DNA from: Algihabitans albus
GTDB taxonomy: Bacteria > Pseudomonadota > Alphaproteobacteria > Kiloniellales > DSM-21159
DNA length: 64,000 nucleotides
Direction: 5' to 3'
Assembly: GCF_003572205.1 (NCBI RefSeq)
Contig: NZ_QXNY01000011.1
Coordinates: 62,001-126,000 of the forward strand
Shown here: piece after piece, positions 25,861 through 34,418 of the stretch
Layout of the letters: each line of letters starts with the position of its first letter
Position numbering within the stretch: the first letter of the stretch is position 1
The notes under the pieces: model-generated
Told to the model about the DNA's origin: nothing
The model's input: only the letters and a program-made list of their open reading frames with translations
Databases searched by the model: none
Position numbers and translations under genes: made by a program

Positions 25861-26079
25861 CTAAGCGCGCCGCCAAGCAGCGATCGCGGCGGCCCGGCGC
25901 AAACCATCGGCAGCTTGTTCCAGTTCGACGGCCGCGGCCGGGTCCTCCGGTTCACAGGCAAAGCGATGAGCTGCGGCGCGATAACGATCCCAAGCCTCTC
26001 GACGAAAGGCACCGCGCTCGCGGTTTCGTGCGAGAGGGGAAGGATAAACGTCTGATTGAAGGGCGGGACTAGGCGACAT
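25861..26079 (-). CDS. Small hypothetical protein
   Basis: A 72-residue protein of unknown function. The C-terminal two thirds are probably helical and Ala/Arg-rich (AWDRYRAAAHRFA, then AAAVELEQAADGLRRAAAIAAW). The ATG at 26077-26079 has a good AAGGAG nine bases upstream; the frame is open further upstream (to 26238), but without a better site. No signal peptide or membrane helix is seen. Confidence 0.55.
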   Translation of the reverse strand: MSPSPALQSDVYPSPLARNRERGAFRREAWDRYRAAAHRFACEPEDPAAAVELEQAADGLRRAAAIAAWRRA

Positions 26080-26346
26080 CTCGGCGGTCTCCTTATCGGT
26101 TGTCATCATCCGAACTGGCGATTCGGACTCCCCCCAACTTCGATTCAAGTATGCCAGACGAAGTGCGCGCCTGCACGTAACCGGTCTATGACAATCCACC
26201 GGCCTATGAAAATCCACCGAGAGAATCCCGTCCGGCACGCCTCCTAACGGGCGTCAACCAGCCCACCGCATCGGACGCGTCGGGGCCATCAGCTGAAACC
26301 TTTAGTGATTTCACCGAGGTCAAGGGCGGCGGCTAAGGTCCTCGCC

Positions 26347-27027
26347 ATGACAAACGCTCAGAGCCAAGATAACCGCTACACGCAAACTGAAGAGGTCGTG
26401 CATGCCGCGCTGCACGGATTCGGCGCGGTGGCCAGCGTCGGCGGCTTGGTCGTTCTGCTCTGGCTGGCACTGGAGCGAGACAGCGGAGCCGCGACTTTGG
26501 CGGCTGCGGTTTACGGGACCAGCCTGGTCCTCTGCTACCTCGCGTCCACGCTCTATCACGGCTTACCGCCGGGCCCTGCGAAACGCTTCTTCCTGCTGTG
26601 CGACCACTGCGCCATCTATCTACTGATCGCCGGCACCTACACACCCTTCACCTTACTCGCCCTCGACCCACCGATCGGCACCGCGCTGTTCGCTGCGGTT
26701 TGGGCGCTCGCCTTGGCCGGTATCGGACTGGAAATCATCACCCGACTGCTGCCGCGTGGACGGCGCATCGCTTGGCTGTCCGTGCCGCTTTATCTCGGTA
26801 TCGGCTGGTTGGGTCTGGCGGTCGCCGGTGAGGAGATCGTTGCTTCCTTGCCGCCGACGGGCCTGGAGCTCCTGGTCCTGGGCGGCGTTCTCTACACGGG
26901 TGGAGTGGTTTTCTATCTATGGCGGCGCTTCCCCTTCAATCATGCGGTTTGGCATACCCTAGTCCTGATCGCCAGTGGCGCGCACTTCACCGCCGTGGCC
27001 ACCTATGTGATGCCGGCGGCGGCCTGA
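26347..27027 (+). CDS. Hemolysin III family membrane protein
   Basis: Seven-helix membrane protein of 226 residues of the HlyIII/YqfA/TrhA group, related to the adiponectin receptors and possibly a membrane hydrolase or energetic regulator. Conserved polar residues are visible: EEVVHAALHG, STLYHG, CDHCAIYLLIAGTYTPF, and HAVWHTLVLIASGAHF, which would hold a metal with the Ser-His-Asp-His-His set. The ATG at 26347 matches the family N terminus; an open extension to 26305 is less likely. Confidence 0.92.
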   Translation: MTNAQSQDNRYTQTEEVVHAALHGFGAVASVGGLVVLLWLALERDSGAATLAAAVYGTSLVLCYLASTLYHGLPPGPAKRFFLLCDHCAIYLLIAGTYTPFTLLALDPPIGTALFAAVWALALAGIGLEIITRLLPRGRRIAWLSVPLYLGIGWLGLAVAGEEIVASLPPTGLELLVLGGVLYTGGVVFYLWRRFPFNHAVWHTLVLIASGAHFTAVATYVMPAAA

Positions 27028-27061
27028 CCCGGCTGACGGTCGCCGCCCGATCCGCGTCGGC

Positions 27062-27832
27062 TCAATCCATGATCGAGTAGCCGCCGTCGATGTAGGCCAA
27101 GGTGCCCGTTGAGGCGGCCGCTTCGTCGCTTGCGAGATACACGGCCAGAGCCCCGATCTCGTCGATGGTGACGAGTCGCCGTCCCGGAGCCTGATCACGC
27201 GCCTGATCCATCAAGGCTTCGAATCGATCGAGTCCGCTTGCAGCCCGCGTCAGCAGGGGACCCGGCGAAATGGCATGGGCCCGAATGCCCTTCTCGCCCA
27301 ACTCGGCAGCCATGTAGCGCGTGGCAGCTTCCAAGGCAGCCTTGACCGGCCCCATCAGATTGTAGTGCTGCACCACCTTCTCTGCCCCGTAGAAGGTCAC
27401 GGTCATGAGGCACCCGCCGCCGGCTTTTTCCATCAAAGGCTCGGCCAGCTTGGCCATCCGGAGGAACGAGTGACAGGAGACGTCCATCGCCTGCAGGAAA
27501 CCGGCCTGGCTGCAGTCGACGACACGGCCGTGCAGATCGTTCTTCGGAGCGTAGGCGATGGAATGCAGCAGAAAGTCGAGGCGCCCCCAGCGTGCCTCAA
27601 TCTCCGCAAACACTGCCTCCAACTGACCGGGCTCGCGCACGTCGCAGGGAAAGACGATTCCAGCCTCCAGCTCATCGGCGAGAGGCCGCACATAGGGTTC
27701 GGCCTTGGTATTGAGATAGGTCACCGCAAGTTCGGCGCCCTGCCGGCGAAACTGCCGGGCACAGCCGTAAGCGATCGACTGATCGTTGGCGATCCCAATC
27801 ACGAGACCGCGTTTACCATTCAACGAAAACAT
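27062..27832 (-). CDS. fabI: Enoyl-ACP reductase FabI-like (SDR family)
   Basis: NADH-dependent enoyl-ACP reductase-like protein of 256 residues for fatty acid elongation. The nucleotide site is GIANDQSIAYG, then CDV, HSIAYAP and the YxxMxxxK catalytic pair in HYNLMGPVKAA (Tyr157, Lys164), and the C-terminal SDEAAASTGTLAYIDGGYSI. The first of the two conserved Tyr (Tyr146 in E. coli) is Phe147 here. AAGGAGAG precedes the ATG. Whether this is the main FabI or a paralogue cannot be decided from one window. Confidence 0.87.
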   Translation of the reverse strand: MFSLNGKRGLVIGIANDQSIAYGCARQFRRQGAELAVTYLNTKAEPYVRPLADELEAGIVFPCDVREPGQLEAVFAEIEARWGRLDFLLHSIAYAPKNDLHGRVVDCSQAGFLQAMDVSCHSFLRMAKLAEPLMEKAGGGCLMTVTFYGAEKVVQHYNLMGPVKAALEAATRYMAAELGEKGIRAHAISPGPLLTRAASGLDRFEALMDQARDQAPGRRLVTIDEIGALAVYLASDEAAASTGTLAYIDGGYSIMD

Positions 27833-28094
27833 AATCTCTCCTTCGCAGATGCAGCATCGCCGACAATCTAACGTCTCTGTCTGACCGGTCGATGACGATC
27901 GATTTGGTTTGCGAAGAAAGCCACCGGACTAGCTCTGGTTTCACAGGCTCAGGGCCGATAGAACAGCTTTTCGACAAAAGCGCGATTTATATGACTCCAC
28001 CGCCACTATTGGGTGCAATTTAGGATGGTAGCTCGGCGCAAAACGCAAAGAAGCATCGATCGATACCGCTGACCAAAGACGAAAGGAAAGTGCC

Positions 28095-28949
28095 ATGACC
28101 ATGATCGCATATGGACGGACACTGCCATCCGATCTCCACCCCGGTGGTCGAGCGCCCACGGCAAACGCGAGAGCTGGAGCAGCCATTGCTGCCCCTGGTG
28201 TGAAGACGCGCGAGCGCGCGCGCCTCCCCCAACCCTGGTCGCCGATCGATCCCAATGCTCCGGTGCTCGCCGAGCAACTCGCGCGGATCTGTGAGAAGGC
28301 CGGCCTGCTGCTCGACATCCAATTGGGGCCGCAGGCCTGGATCGAGGCAATTTCCGAGCAGGGAGGCTGGCTTAACCCCACCTTCGATCCGGACTGCTCG
28401 GACCTCGACGAAAGCGATAGCGGCTCGGTGGTAATTCGAGATGAGGAGGGGCGCTTCCTGGCCTGCAACGCCGTGCGCTTGTTCGAAACCGAGACTTTCA
28501 GTTCGCTCATACAGAGCGGTGGACTGTTCCACCGCCCAGGGCACAGAAACAGAACCGCTTTGCAGACGATCCTGCCCGAGGGCTACGACCTTTCCGGCCG
28601 GATTTCCTACTCTGGCGGTACCTTGGTCGATCCCGCCATGCGTGGACGGCGACTGGCACTGTTGACGACCCGGCTGGTGCGACTGATGGGCGAGCGCTTT
28701 TTCCGCGCCGACTGGCACACAGGAACGATCTTCCATACCCGCACGAGCGAGCTGCCTCCGAAACCTTACGGTTTCCAGCGCGTCATACCTTGTCTGGACG
28801 CTCTGACGATTCCCGAAAGGACCCAGCGTCAGACCCTATTCCTGGTTGAGTTAAGCCGAATGGAATTTCGCCGGCAACTCGCCGACAATGTGGCGCGGCT
28901 TGCGGCCGACGGTCGCCAGAACCTCGACGACCTCGCTCTGCTTGTTTGA
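28095..28949 (+). CDS. Unknown protein with GNAT-like C-terminal segment
   Basis: A 284-residue soluble protein I do not recognise. After a low-complexity N terminus (about 50 residues), residues 50-130 look alpha/beta, and the segment SYSGGTLVDPAMRGRRLALLTTRLVR at about 175-200 resembles the acetyl-CoA-binding V/I-x-P-x-x-RG-x-G/A-L motif of GNAT acetyltransferases. This is suggestive, not diagnostic. The ATG at 28095 has GAAAGGAAAG upstream. The 3' end overlaps an oppositely oriented gene by about 99 bp. Confidence 0.78.
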   Translation: MTMIAYGRTLPSDLHPGGRAPTANARAGAAIAAPGVKTRERARLPQPWSPIDPNAPVLAEQLARICEKAGLLLDIQLGPQAWIEAISEQGGWLNPTFDPDCSDLDESDSGSVVIRDEEGRFLACNAVRLFETETFSSLIQSGGLFHRPGHRNRTALQTILPEGYDLSGRISYSGGTLVDPAMRGRRLALLTTRLVRLMGERFFRADWHTGTIFHTRTSELPPKPYGFQRVIPCLDALTIPERTQRQTLFLVELSRMEFRRQLADNVARLAADGRQNLDDLALLV

Positions 28950-29327
28950 AAACAGGGGCAACAGCGCCACAAGCTGCATAACCCCTCCCGTCCGCAAGCG
29001 ATAGCGTGACGCTCGGCGATGAAGCCGAGGTCCGGCGGCGGCCCGAAGCAGGGCCGCCGCCGCAGGCGCTTGTCCTCTTTGGTCCGAGGTCAGCATCCAA
29101 GCACGGGCCGTCATACCGAAAGCCAGGAGTCGTTCGGGCCCGAACGACTCGAGCGGGGGCAAGCCCGGCGCGTGCAGCATCGCCTCCGCCTCATAAGCCT
29201 CGAGCAATTGGAGCAGTCCCGAATCACTGCTGGCGGCAGCAGCGAAAAGGGTAGCCGAGACGGGCCGTAACAGATCCTCGGCCTGACGGTAGGGATCGAG
29301 ATGGCTGCCAAACGCGGGAGGAGTCAC
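28851..29327 (-). CDS. Hypothetical protein in DUF1330 operon
   Basis: A 158-residue protein with no recognised domain, rich in Ala and Leu and probably mostly helical. The GTG at 29325-29327 has a strong AGAGGAG eight bases upstream, supporting translation. It follows the DUF1330 gene by 21 bp on the same strand. Its last 33 codons overlap the end of the convergent GNAT-like gene, which is long for a tail-to-tail overlap, so one of the two C termini may be shorter in relatives. Confidence 0.6.
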   Translation of the reverse strand: MTPPAFGSHLDPYRQAEDLLRPVSATLFAAAASSDSGLLQLLEAYEAEAMLHAPGLPPLESFGPERLLAFGMTARAWMLTSDQRGQAPAAAALLRAAAGPRLHRRASRYRLRTGGVMQLVALLPLFSNKQSEVVEVLATVGRKPRHIVGELPAKFHSA

Positions 29328-29348
29328 AGGGACGCTCCTCTAAGTCGA

Positions 29349-29645
29349 TCAGGACTGCGGCGCACCAGGCAGCATGGCAAGCGTACCGCGGGATGCCTGC
29401 TGCCGGATCGGCAGGATCTCCTGATATTCAGGCGATTCGTAGAAGCGCTGGGCCGCTGCCTCATCGGGGAACTCAATCACCACCACGCGCGGAGCCGGCC
29501 AGTCGCCCTCCAACACCTGAGGGTCTCCGCCGCGAACCAGGAAACGTCCACCGTACTGAGCGATCACCGCCGGCGTTCGGACACGATATCGATCGTAGGT
29601 TTCGGAATCGTCGACATGAACCAAACCGACGATGTAAGCGGGCAT
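29349..29645 (-). CDS. DUF1330 domain-containing protein
   Basis: Small ferredoxin-like (dimeric alpha/beta barrel) protein of 98 residues. The family pattern is clear: MPAYIVGLVHVDDSETYDRYR, YGGRFLVRGGDPQVLEG, RVVVIEFPDEAAAQRFYESPEYQEI. The function of the family is unknown. It is the first of a two-gene unit. Confidence 0.9.
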   Translation of the reverse strand: MPAYIVGLVHVDDSETYDRYRVRTPAVIAQYGGRFLVRGGDPQVLEGDWPAPRVVVIEFPDEAAAQRFYESPEYQEILPIRQQASRGTLAMLPGAPQS

Positions 29646-29751
29646 CGCATCCTCTTTCTCTTTTAACAGCCCTGCCGTTGCCGGCTTTGCCCGGCGCGCA
29701 GCCGTATGATTTCATTCGATCCGCAACAAAACACTACAGAAGGCGGAAGCG

Positions 29752-30501
29752 ATGCGTTTAGCCGATAAGGTAGCGATTGTCACGGGCGGCGGCTCGGGAT
29801 TCGGAGCGGGAATCGCTCGCCGTTTCGCGATCGAAGGCGCTCAAGTGATCGTCGCCGACATCGATCGGGCGGCGGCGGAATCGGTACTGCGCGAGATCGG
29901 CGGCAACGCCGTCGCCGTCGAAGCGGACGTGACTCAGCGCGACCAGGTCGCGCGTATGATCGACACGGCGGTCGACCAGTTCGGCAAGCTGGACATTCTG
30001 GTCAACAACGCAGGCTACAGTCATCGCAACGCACCGCTCCTGGAGATCACGGAGGCCGATTACGACCTCTGCTTCGACGTCAACGTCAAGGCGATCTTCC
30101 ATGCCGCCCAGCTTGCCGTACCGGTCTTTCGCGAACAGGGCGGCGGCGTGATCGTCAACACCAGTTCGACCGCCGGCCTGCGCCCTCGCCCCGGTCTGAC
30201 CTGGTACAACGCGACGAAGGGCGCCGTGAACACCTTGACCAAATCCTTGGCCGTGGAGTTGGCGCCCGACCGCATACGGGTCAACGCGATCTGTCCGGTG
30301 ATCGGCGAGACAGGCCTGCTGGAGACCTTCATGGGCGTTGCAGATACACCCGATGCACGCGCCAAGTTCGTCGCGACCATTCCGCTCGGGCGCCTTTCGA
30401 CGCCGCAGGACATCGCGACGGCGGCGGTCTTCCTCGCCAGCGACGAGGCGGCCTTCATAACCGGCGTGCTGATGGAGGTCGACGGCGGCCGCTGCGTTTA
30501 G
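29752..30501 (+). CDS. SDR family oxidoreductase
   Basis: Classical NAD(P)-dependent SDR of 249 residues, close to glucose 1-dehydrogenase/3-oxoacyl-ACP reductase-like enzymes. TGGGSGFGAGIA (residues 11-22), DVT, NNAGYSH, the Ser of NTSSTAG, WYNATKGAV (Tyr and Lys), and a C-terminal EVDGGRCV are all present. In the ADI segment the acidic residue after strand 2 (VADID) favours NAD(H). The substrate is unknown. It is convergent with the hydroxyacyl-CoA dehydrogenase gene. Confidence 0.92.
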   Translation: MRLADKVAIVTGGGSGFGAGIARRFAIEGAQVIVADIDRAAAESVLREIGGNAVAVEADVTQRDQVARMIDTAVDQFGKLDILVNNAGYSHRNAPLLEITEADYDLCFDVNVKAIFHAAQLAVPVFREQGGGVIVNTSSTAGLRPRPGLTWYNATKGAVNTLTKSLAVELAPDRIRVNAICPVIGETGLLETFMGVADTPDARAKFVATIPLGRLSTPQDIATAAVFLASDEAAFITGVLMEVDGGRCV

Positions 30502-30544
30502 CGAGCGGGTATAGGCAGCCGTCACCTATCCGGCGGCCTTCGCG

Positions 30545-31453
30545 CTATCGCGTGGGAACCGGCTTGTCGCCGCTGTAGTCGTAGAACCCGCGGCCGGCTT
30601 TCCGACCGACCCAGCCGGCTTCGACGTACTTAACGAGCAATGGGCAGGGCCGGTATTTGGAATCGGCCAAGCCTTCGTAGAGCACGTACATCACCGCCAG
30701 GCAGGTGTCGAGACCGATGAAATCCGCCAGCTCCAGCGGCCCCATGGGGTGATTGGCGCCCAGCTTCATGGCAACGTCGATCGCCTCGACCGTTCCGACG
30801 CCCTCGTAGAGGGTATAGACAGCTTCGTTGATCATCGGCAGGAGGATGCGGTTGACGATGAAAGCCGGAAAATCCTCGGCCGCTACGGGCGTCTTCTCCA
30901 GGACCTCCGTCACCTCCCGCACACGCTGGAAGCAATCGTCCGAGGTGGCGATACCGCGGATCAACTCGACCAGCTGCATCACCGGGACCGGGTTCATGAA
31001 ATGCATGCCCATGAAGCGCTCGGGCCGGTCGGTAATGGCGGCAAGACGGGTGATCGAGATAGAGGAGGTGTTGGAGCAGATCAGTGCCTCGGGCTTCAAA
31101 ACCGGACAGAGCTTTACCAGAATACTGCGCTTGAGTTCCTCGTTCTCGGTCGCCGCCTCGATGACCAGCTCGCAGTCTTCGAACAGACCCAATTCGGTAC
31201 CGGTCTTGATTCGCTCCAGCGCCCCGTCGCGGTCGGACTGACTGATCCGCTGCTTCGAGATCTGCCGGTCCATTTGCCGGGTAATGCCGGCCACCGACTT
31301 CTCTAGCGCCTCCTCGGCGACGTCCTGCAGCCGGACGTCGTAGCCGGACAGCGAACAGATCTGGGCGATACCGCTCCCCATCTGCCCGGCACCGATAATT
31401 CCGATGGTGCTGATCTTCTCGGGATAAAGCGGCGCGTTAGCGGTATCGGACAT
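30545..31453 (-). CDS. 3-hydroxybutyryl-CoA dehydrogenase
   Basis: NAD(P)-dependent 3-hydroxyacyl-CoA dehydrogenase of 302 residues, converting 3-hydroxybutyryl-CoA and acetoacetyl-CoA. The Rossmann motif is GIIGAGQMGSGIAQ near the N terminus, then ATENEELK, NTSSISI, the catalytic His in HFMNPVPVM, and the C-terminal domain with NRILLPMINEA, NHPMGPLELADFIGLD and GRKAGRGFYDY. The start at 31453 (MSDTANAPL) is preferred over an upstream extension. It follows etfA by 38 bp in the same direction, so electrons from acyl-CoA oxidation and ETF are co-expressed. Confidence 0.95.
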   Translation of the reverse strand: MSDTANAPLYPEKISTIGIIGAGQMGSGIAQICSLSGYDVRLQDVAEEALEKSVAGITRQMDRQISKQRISQSDRDGALERIKTGTELGLFEDCELVIEAATENEELKRSILVKLCPVLKPEALICSNTSSISITRLAAITDRPERFMGMHFMNPVPVMQLVELIRGIATSDDCFQRVREVTEVLEKTPVAAEDFPAFIVNRILLPMINEAVYTLYEGVGTVEAIDVAMKLGANHPMGPLELADFIGLDTCLAVMYVLYEGLADSKYRPCPLLVKYVEAGWVGRKAGRGFYDYSGDKPVPTR

Positions 31454-31491
31454 CGGCTGCTGGGTCCTTAGTTGGGTTGAGAGCCGCCGGC

Positions 31492-32445
31492 TCACGCCGA
31501 TTTATCGAGTTCGGCTTCCAGTTCGGGCACGGCCTGAAAGAGATCGGCAACCAGACCGTAGTCGGCGACCTGGAAGATCGGCGCCTCCTCGTCCTTGTTG
31601 ATTGCGACGATCACTTTGGAGTCCTTCATGCCGGCGAGGTGCTGGATCGCGCCGGAGATTCCGACGGCAATATAGAGATCCGGCGCCACCACTTTGCCCG
31701 TCTGTCCGACTTGGTAATCGTTGGGCACGTAACCGGCATCGACAGCGGCCCGGCTGGCGCCGACGGCGGCCCCGAGCTTGTCGGCGAGCGTCTCCAGCAT
31801 CGCGAAATTCTCGCCGTTCTGCATACCCCGACCGCCGGACACGACCACGCGCGCCGAGGTCAGCTCGGGACGCTCCGACTCCGTCAGCTCGTGGCCGACA
31901 AAGCTCGAGAGCCCGGGATCCTCGGCCGGCTCGGCGGCCACGATCTCAGCCCCGCCGCCCTCGCCCGCCGCGGCATCGAAAGCCGTTCCGCGGACCGACA
32001 GGAAAACAATCTTATCGTGGCTCTGCACCGTGGCGAGTGCATTGCCGGCGTAGATCGGGCGCACGAAGGTGTCGGTGCCTTCCACCGCGGAGACATCGGA
32101 AACCATCTGCATATCGCAGAGGGCAGCGGCGCGCGGCAGAACGTTCCTGCCGAAGGTCGTGTGACCGACCAGAACGTGGCTGTAGTCCCCCGCCAGTTCG
32201 GCGATCAGCGGCGCCACGGCTTCCGCGAGGCTATGGGCGTAGGCTGGCGCTTCCGCCTTCACGACCTTCGCGATTCCCTCGATCTTGGCGGCTTCACTGG
32301 CCGCGCCGTCGCAGGCCGCGCCGGCGACCAGAATGTGAATCTCGCCGGCCCCTGCCGCCGAAAGCGCCTTGGCGGCGGCAACGGTGTTGAGAACCGGGCC
32401 CTTCAGGGCATTGTTTTCCGTCTCGGCGACGACCAGAACAGTCAT
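31492..32445 (-). CDS. etfA: Electron transfer flavoprotein alpha subunit
   Basis: FAD-binding alpha subunit of ETF, 317 residues, accepting electrons from acyl-CoA dehydrogenases and passing them to ETF-quinone oxidoreductase. The C-terminal FAD site is clear: [57 protein letters not shown], and [16 protein letters not shown] lies before the ATG. It follows etfB by 25 bp. Confidence 0.97.
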   Translation of the reverse strand: MTVLVVAETENNALKGPVLNTVAAAKALSAAGAGEIHILVAGAACDGAASEAAKIEGIAKVVKAEAPAYAHSLAEAVAPLIAELAGDYSHVLVGHTTFGRNVLPRAAALCDMQMVSDVSAVEGTDTFVRPIYAGNALATVQSHDKIVFLSVRGTAFDAAAGEGGGAEIVAAEPAEDPGLSSFVGHELTESERPELTSARVVVSGGRGMQNGENFAMLETLADKLGAAVGASRAAVDAGYVPNDYQVGQTGKVVAPDLYIAVGISGAIQHLAGMKDSKVIVAINKDEEAPIFQVADYGLVADLFQAVPELEAELDKSA

Positions 32446-32470
32446 GATCCGGAACTCCCTCGCATATGTT

Positions 32471-33220
32471 CTAGATGACCTTCGCTTCGGCCTTCAGCTT
32501 CTCGACCAGATCGGCCACGCTGGAGACCTTGACACCGGCCTCGCGCACCGGCGGCTCGGACACCTTCAGGATCTTGGTGCGCGGCGTCACGTCGACGCCC
32601 AGATCGGCTGCCGTCGTCGTCTCGATCGGCTTCTTCTTGGCCTTCATGATGTTCGGAAGGCTTGCGTAGCGGGGTTCGTTGAGCCGCAGATCGGCGGTAA
32701 CGACGGAAGGCAGCTTGAGGTCGACGGTTTCGAGCCCGCCATCGATTTCGCGGGTCACGGTCAGCTTCCCATCGACCGCCTGGATCTTGCTGGCGAAAGT
32801 CCCTTGAGACCAACCGAGCAAAGCCGCCAGCATCTGACCGGTCTGGCTGTGATCGCTATCGACCGCCTGCTTCCCGAGCAGCACCAGTTGGGGCTGCTCC
32901 TTCTCGACAACCGCCTTCAGAAGCTTGGCGATACCGAGCGGTTCGAGCATCTCGTCGCTTTGGATCAGGACGCCGCGATCGGCGCCCATGGCCAGGGCCG
33001 TGCGAATCGTTTCCTGACTCGGCTGCGGTCCGCAAGACACCACAACGATTTCGCTGGCTGTTCCCGCCTCCTTCAGGCGTACCGCCTCTTCCACGGCGAT
33101 CTCGCAGAAGGGATTCATGGACATCTTCACATTCTGGGTTTCGACTCCAGAACCGTCCGCTTTGACGCGAACTTTAACGTAGGCGTCGATCACGCGCTTG
33201 ACCGGGACCAAGACCTTCAT
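32471..33220 (-). CDS. etfB: Electron transfer flavoprotein beta subunit
   Basis: Beta subunit of ETF, 249 residues. The family start [36 protein letters not shown], the AMP-site region [10 protein letters not shown], and [22 protein letters not shown] are present, with [23 protein letters not shown] toward the end (the dehydrogenase recognition loop). It is the first gene of etfB-etfA-hbd, with a good sigma-70-like promoter about 160-185 bp upstream. Confidence 0.97.
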   Translation of the reverse strand: MKVLVPVKRVIDAYVKVRVKADGSGVETQNVKMSMNPFCEIAVEEAVRLKEAGTASEIVVVSCGPQPSQETIRTALAMGADRGVLIQSDEMLEPLGIAKLLKAVVEKEQPQLVLLGKQAVDSDHSQTGQMLAALLGWSQGTFASKIQAVDGKLTVTREIDGGLETVDLKLPSVVTADLRLNEPRYASLPNIMKAKKKPIETTTAADLGVDVTPRTKILKVSEPPVREAGVKVSSVADLVEKLKAEAKVI

Positions 33221-33595
33221 CGGCGTTCCGCTTCCGCTTTTTATCTACACTGTCTGCTGGATGAGAAATCTGCGGCCGGACGGATGTCCGGCACGCCCGC
33301 ATCTCGCTTTCGACCAAGGTGAAAGGCGTTGAGATCGAGGCCGAAGCGCCGGCATCCTCCGACTCTTCGCGGTCGCAACATAGAAGTGGGTCCGAGGTGA
33401 GTCAATCTCGCCACCGGGGGCGGGAATCTCTCTAAATCTCACAATCATAGCCGGGGTATCTCAGGGACCCTTCAAGATCGATCCGCGCAATCCAACCATA
33501 CCAACACCTGCAAATACGATCAGAACGGGGGCGGACAAAGGCCGGAGCCAAAGTCGCGGGACTAGAGTTGAGGCAGCACCTCTTGGGAAGGTCGC
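33221..33595. other. Intergenic region upstream of etfB
   Basis: About 375 bp between the 3' end of the adenosyltransferase gene and the etfB start. It contains the promoter noted at 33377-33405 and a leader of about 150 bases; nothing else is evident. Confidence 0.5.
33377..33405 (-). promoter_or_regulatory. Sigma-70-like promoter of etfB-etfA-hbd
   Basis: Reading the minus strand: TTGACT (33405-33400), a 17-base spacer, then TATGTT (33382-33377). The match is 5/6 at -35 and 4/6 at -10 with ideal spacing, and transcription would start near 33370, giving a leader of about 150 bases before etfB. Confidence 0.5.
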
Positions 33596-34159
33596 TCAGC
33601 GATTGGCGCCGGGGACCCAGAGCACGTCCTTACGGCCTTGATCGTTTTCGTGCCGAGCCATCACGAACAGCAGGTCGCTTAGCCGGTTGATGTAGCGCAC
33701 CGTCTGCGGACCGACGGCTTCCAACTCGGCCAAGGCAGTGACTTCGCGCTCCGCCCTGCGGGTCACGGTGCGTGCGAGATGAAGGTAGGCCGAGGCCGGC
33801 GAGCCGCCCGGCAGGATGAAAGAGGTCAAAGGTTCCAGTTCGGCGTTCAAACGGTCGATCTGTTGCTCGAGCCACGCCACTTGGCTTTCGACGATGCGCA
33901 GCGGCTCGTATTCCAGGTCCAGATCTTCCGGCGTCGCCAAGTCGGCACCGAGGTCGAAGAGGTCGTTCTGTATTCGCGCCAACACGGTGTCGGCGTCGGG
34001 GCCGCAGTGCAGCCGTACAAGTCCGAGCGTTGCGTTGGCCTCGTCGACCGTACCATAGGCTTCGACCCGCGGATCGTGCTTGACGACTCGCTTGCCGCTG
34101 CTCAGGGACGTTTTGCCCTTGTCGCCACCGCGCGTATAGATTCGGGTCAACTGCACCAT
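33596..34159 (-). CDS. PduO-type cob(I)alamin adenosyltransferase
   Basis: ATP:corrinoid adenosyltransferase of 187 residues making adenosylcobalamin. The ATP site TRGGDKGKTSLSSGKRVVKHD is at the N terminus, followed by VEAYGTVDEANATLGL, and the C-terminal RRAEREVTAL and YINRLSDLLFVMAR that complete the five-helix trimer active site. The start MVQLTRIY at 34159 lies five bases after the preceding stop; the open frame upstream is not needed. With cobT and the CobC-like gene at 58-60 kb it supports use of B12. Confidence 0.93.
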   Translation of the reverse strand: MVQLTRIYTRGGDKGKTSLSSGKRVVKHDPRVEAYGTVDEANATLGLVRLHCGPDADTVLARIQNDLFDLGADLATPEDLDLEYEPLRIVESQVAWLEQQIDRLNAELEPLTSFILPGGSPASAYLHLARTVTRRAEREVTALAELEAVGPQTVRYINRLSDLLFVMARHENDQGRKDVLWVPGANR

Positions 34160-34163
34160 AGCG

Positions 34164-34364
34164 TCAGCCGCCCTTGCCGACGAGCAAGGCGACGGCAAAG
34201 AGCGCAAGCGCAACGCCCTGACAGACGATCCGGTAGCGCATCAGCTTGTTGCCCCACTTGGCATTGAAGCTACCGCCGCGCGCCATGACCAAAAGGCCGG
34301 TGAAGAGAACGCCCAGCGTCATCAGCATGGCGATCCCGATCAGTACGAGCATCGTGGTCTGCAT
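34164..34364 (-). CDS. HIG1-type twin transmembrane protein
   Basis: A 66-residue inner-membrane protein with two helices (MLVLIGIAMLMTLGVLFTGLL and VCQGVALALFAVALLV) joined by the basic loop NAKWGNKLMRYRI, which is the hypoxia-induced-gene-1 (HIG_1_N) signature. Mitochondrial relatives bind cytochrome oxidase supercomplexes; the bacterial role is not settled. The start could be Met1 or Met5. It sits in the thrC-M16-GNAT-HIG1-adenosyltransferase run. Confidence 0.82.
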   Translation of the reverse strand: MQTTMLVLIGIAMLMTLGVLFTGLLVMARGGSFNAKWGNKLMRYRIVCQGVALALFAVALLVGKGG

Positions 34365-34418
34365 AGCTGCAGAATATACTCCGCCGTCACGATGGCGCCA
34401 GGGCTTGCAAACAAGACG

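Noticed and set aside
33221-34380. Cobalamin riboswitch near the adenosyltransferase or cobT
   Set aside because: No B12-box-like motif or fitting structure was seen upstream of the thrC run, the adenosyltransferase, or cobT.
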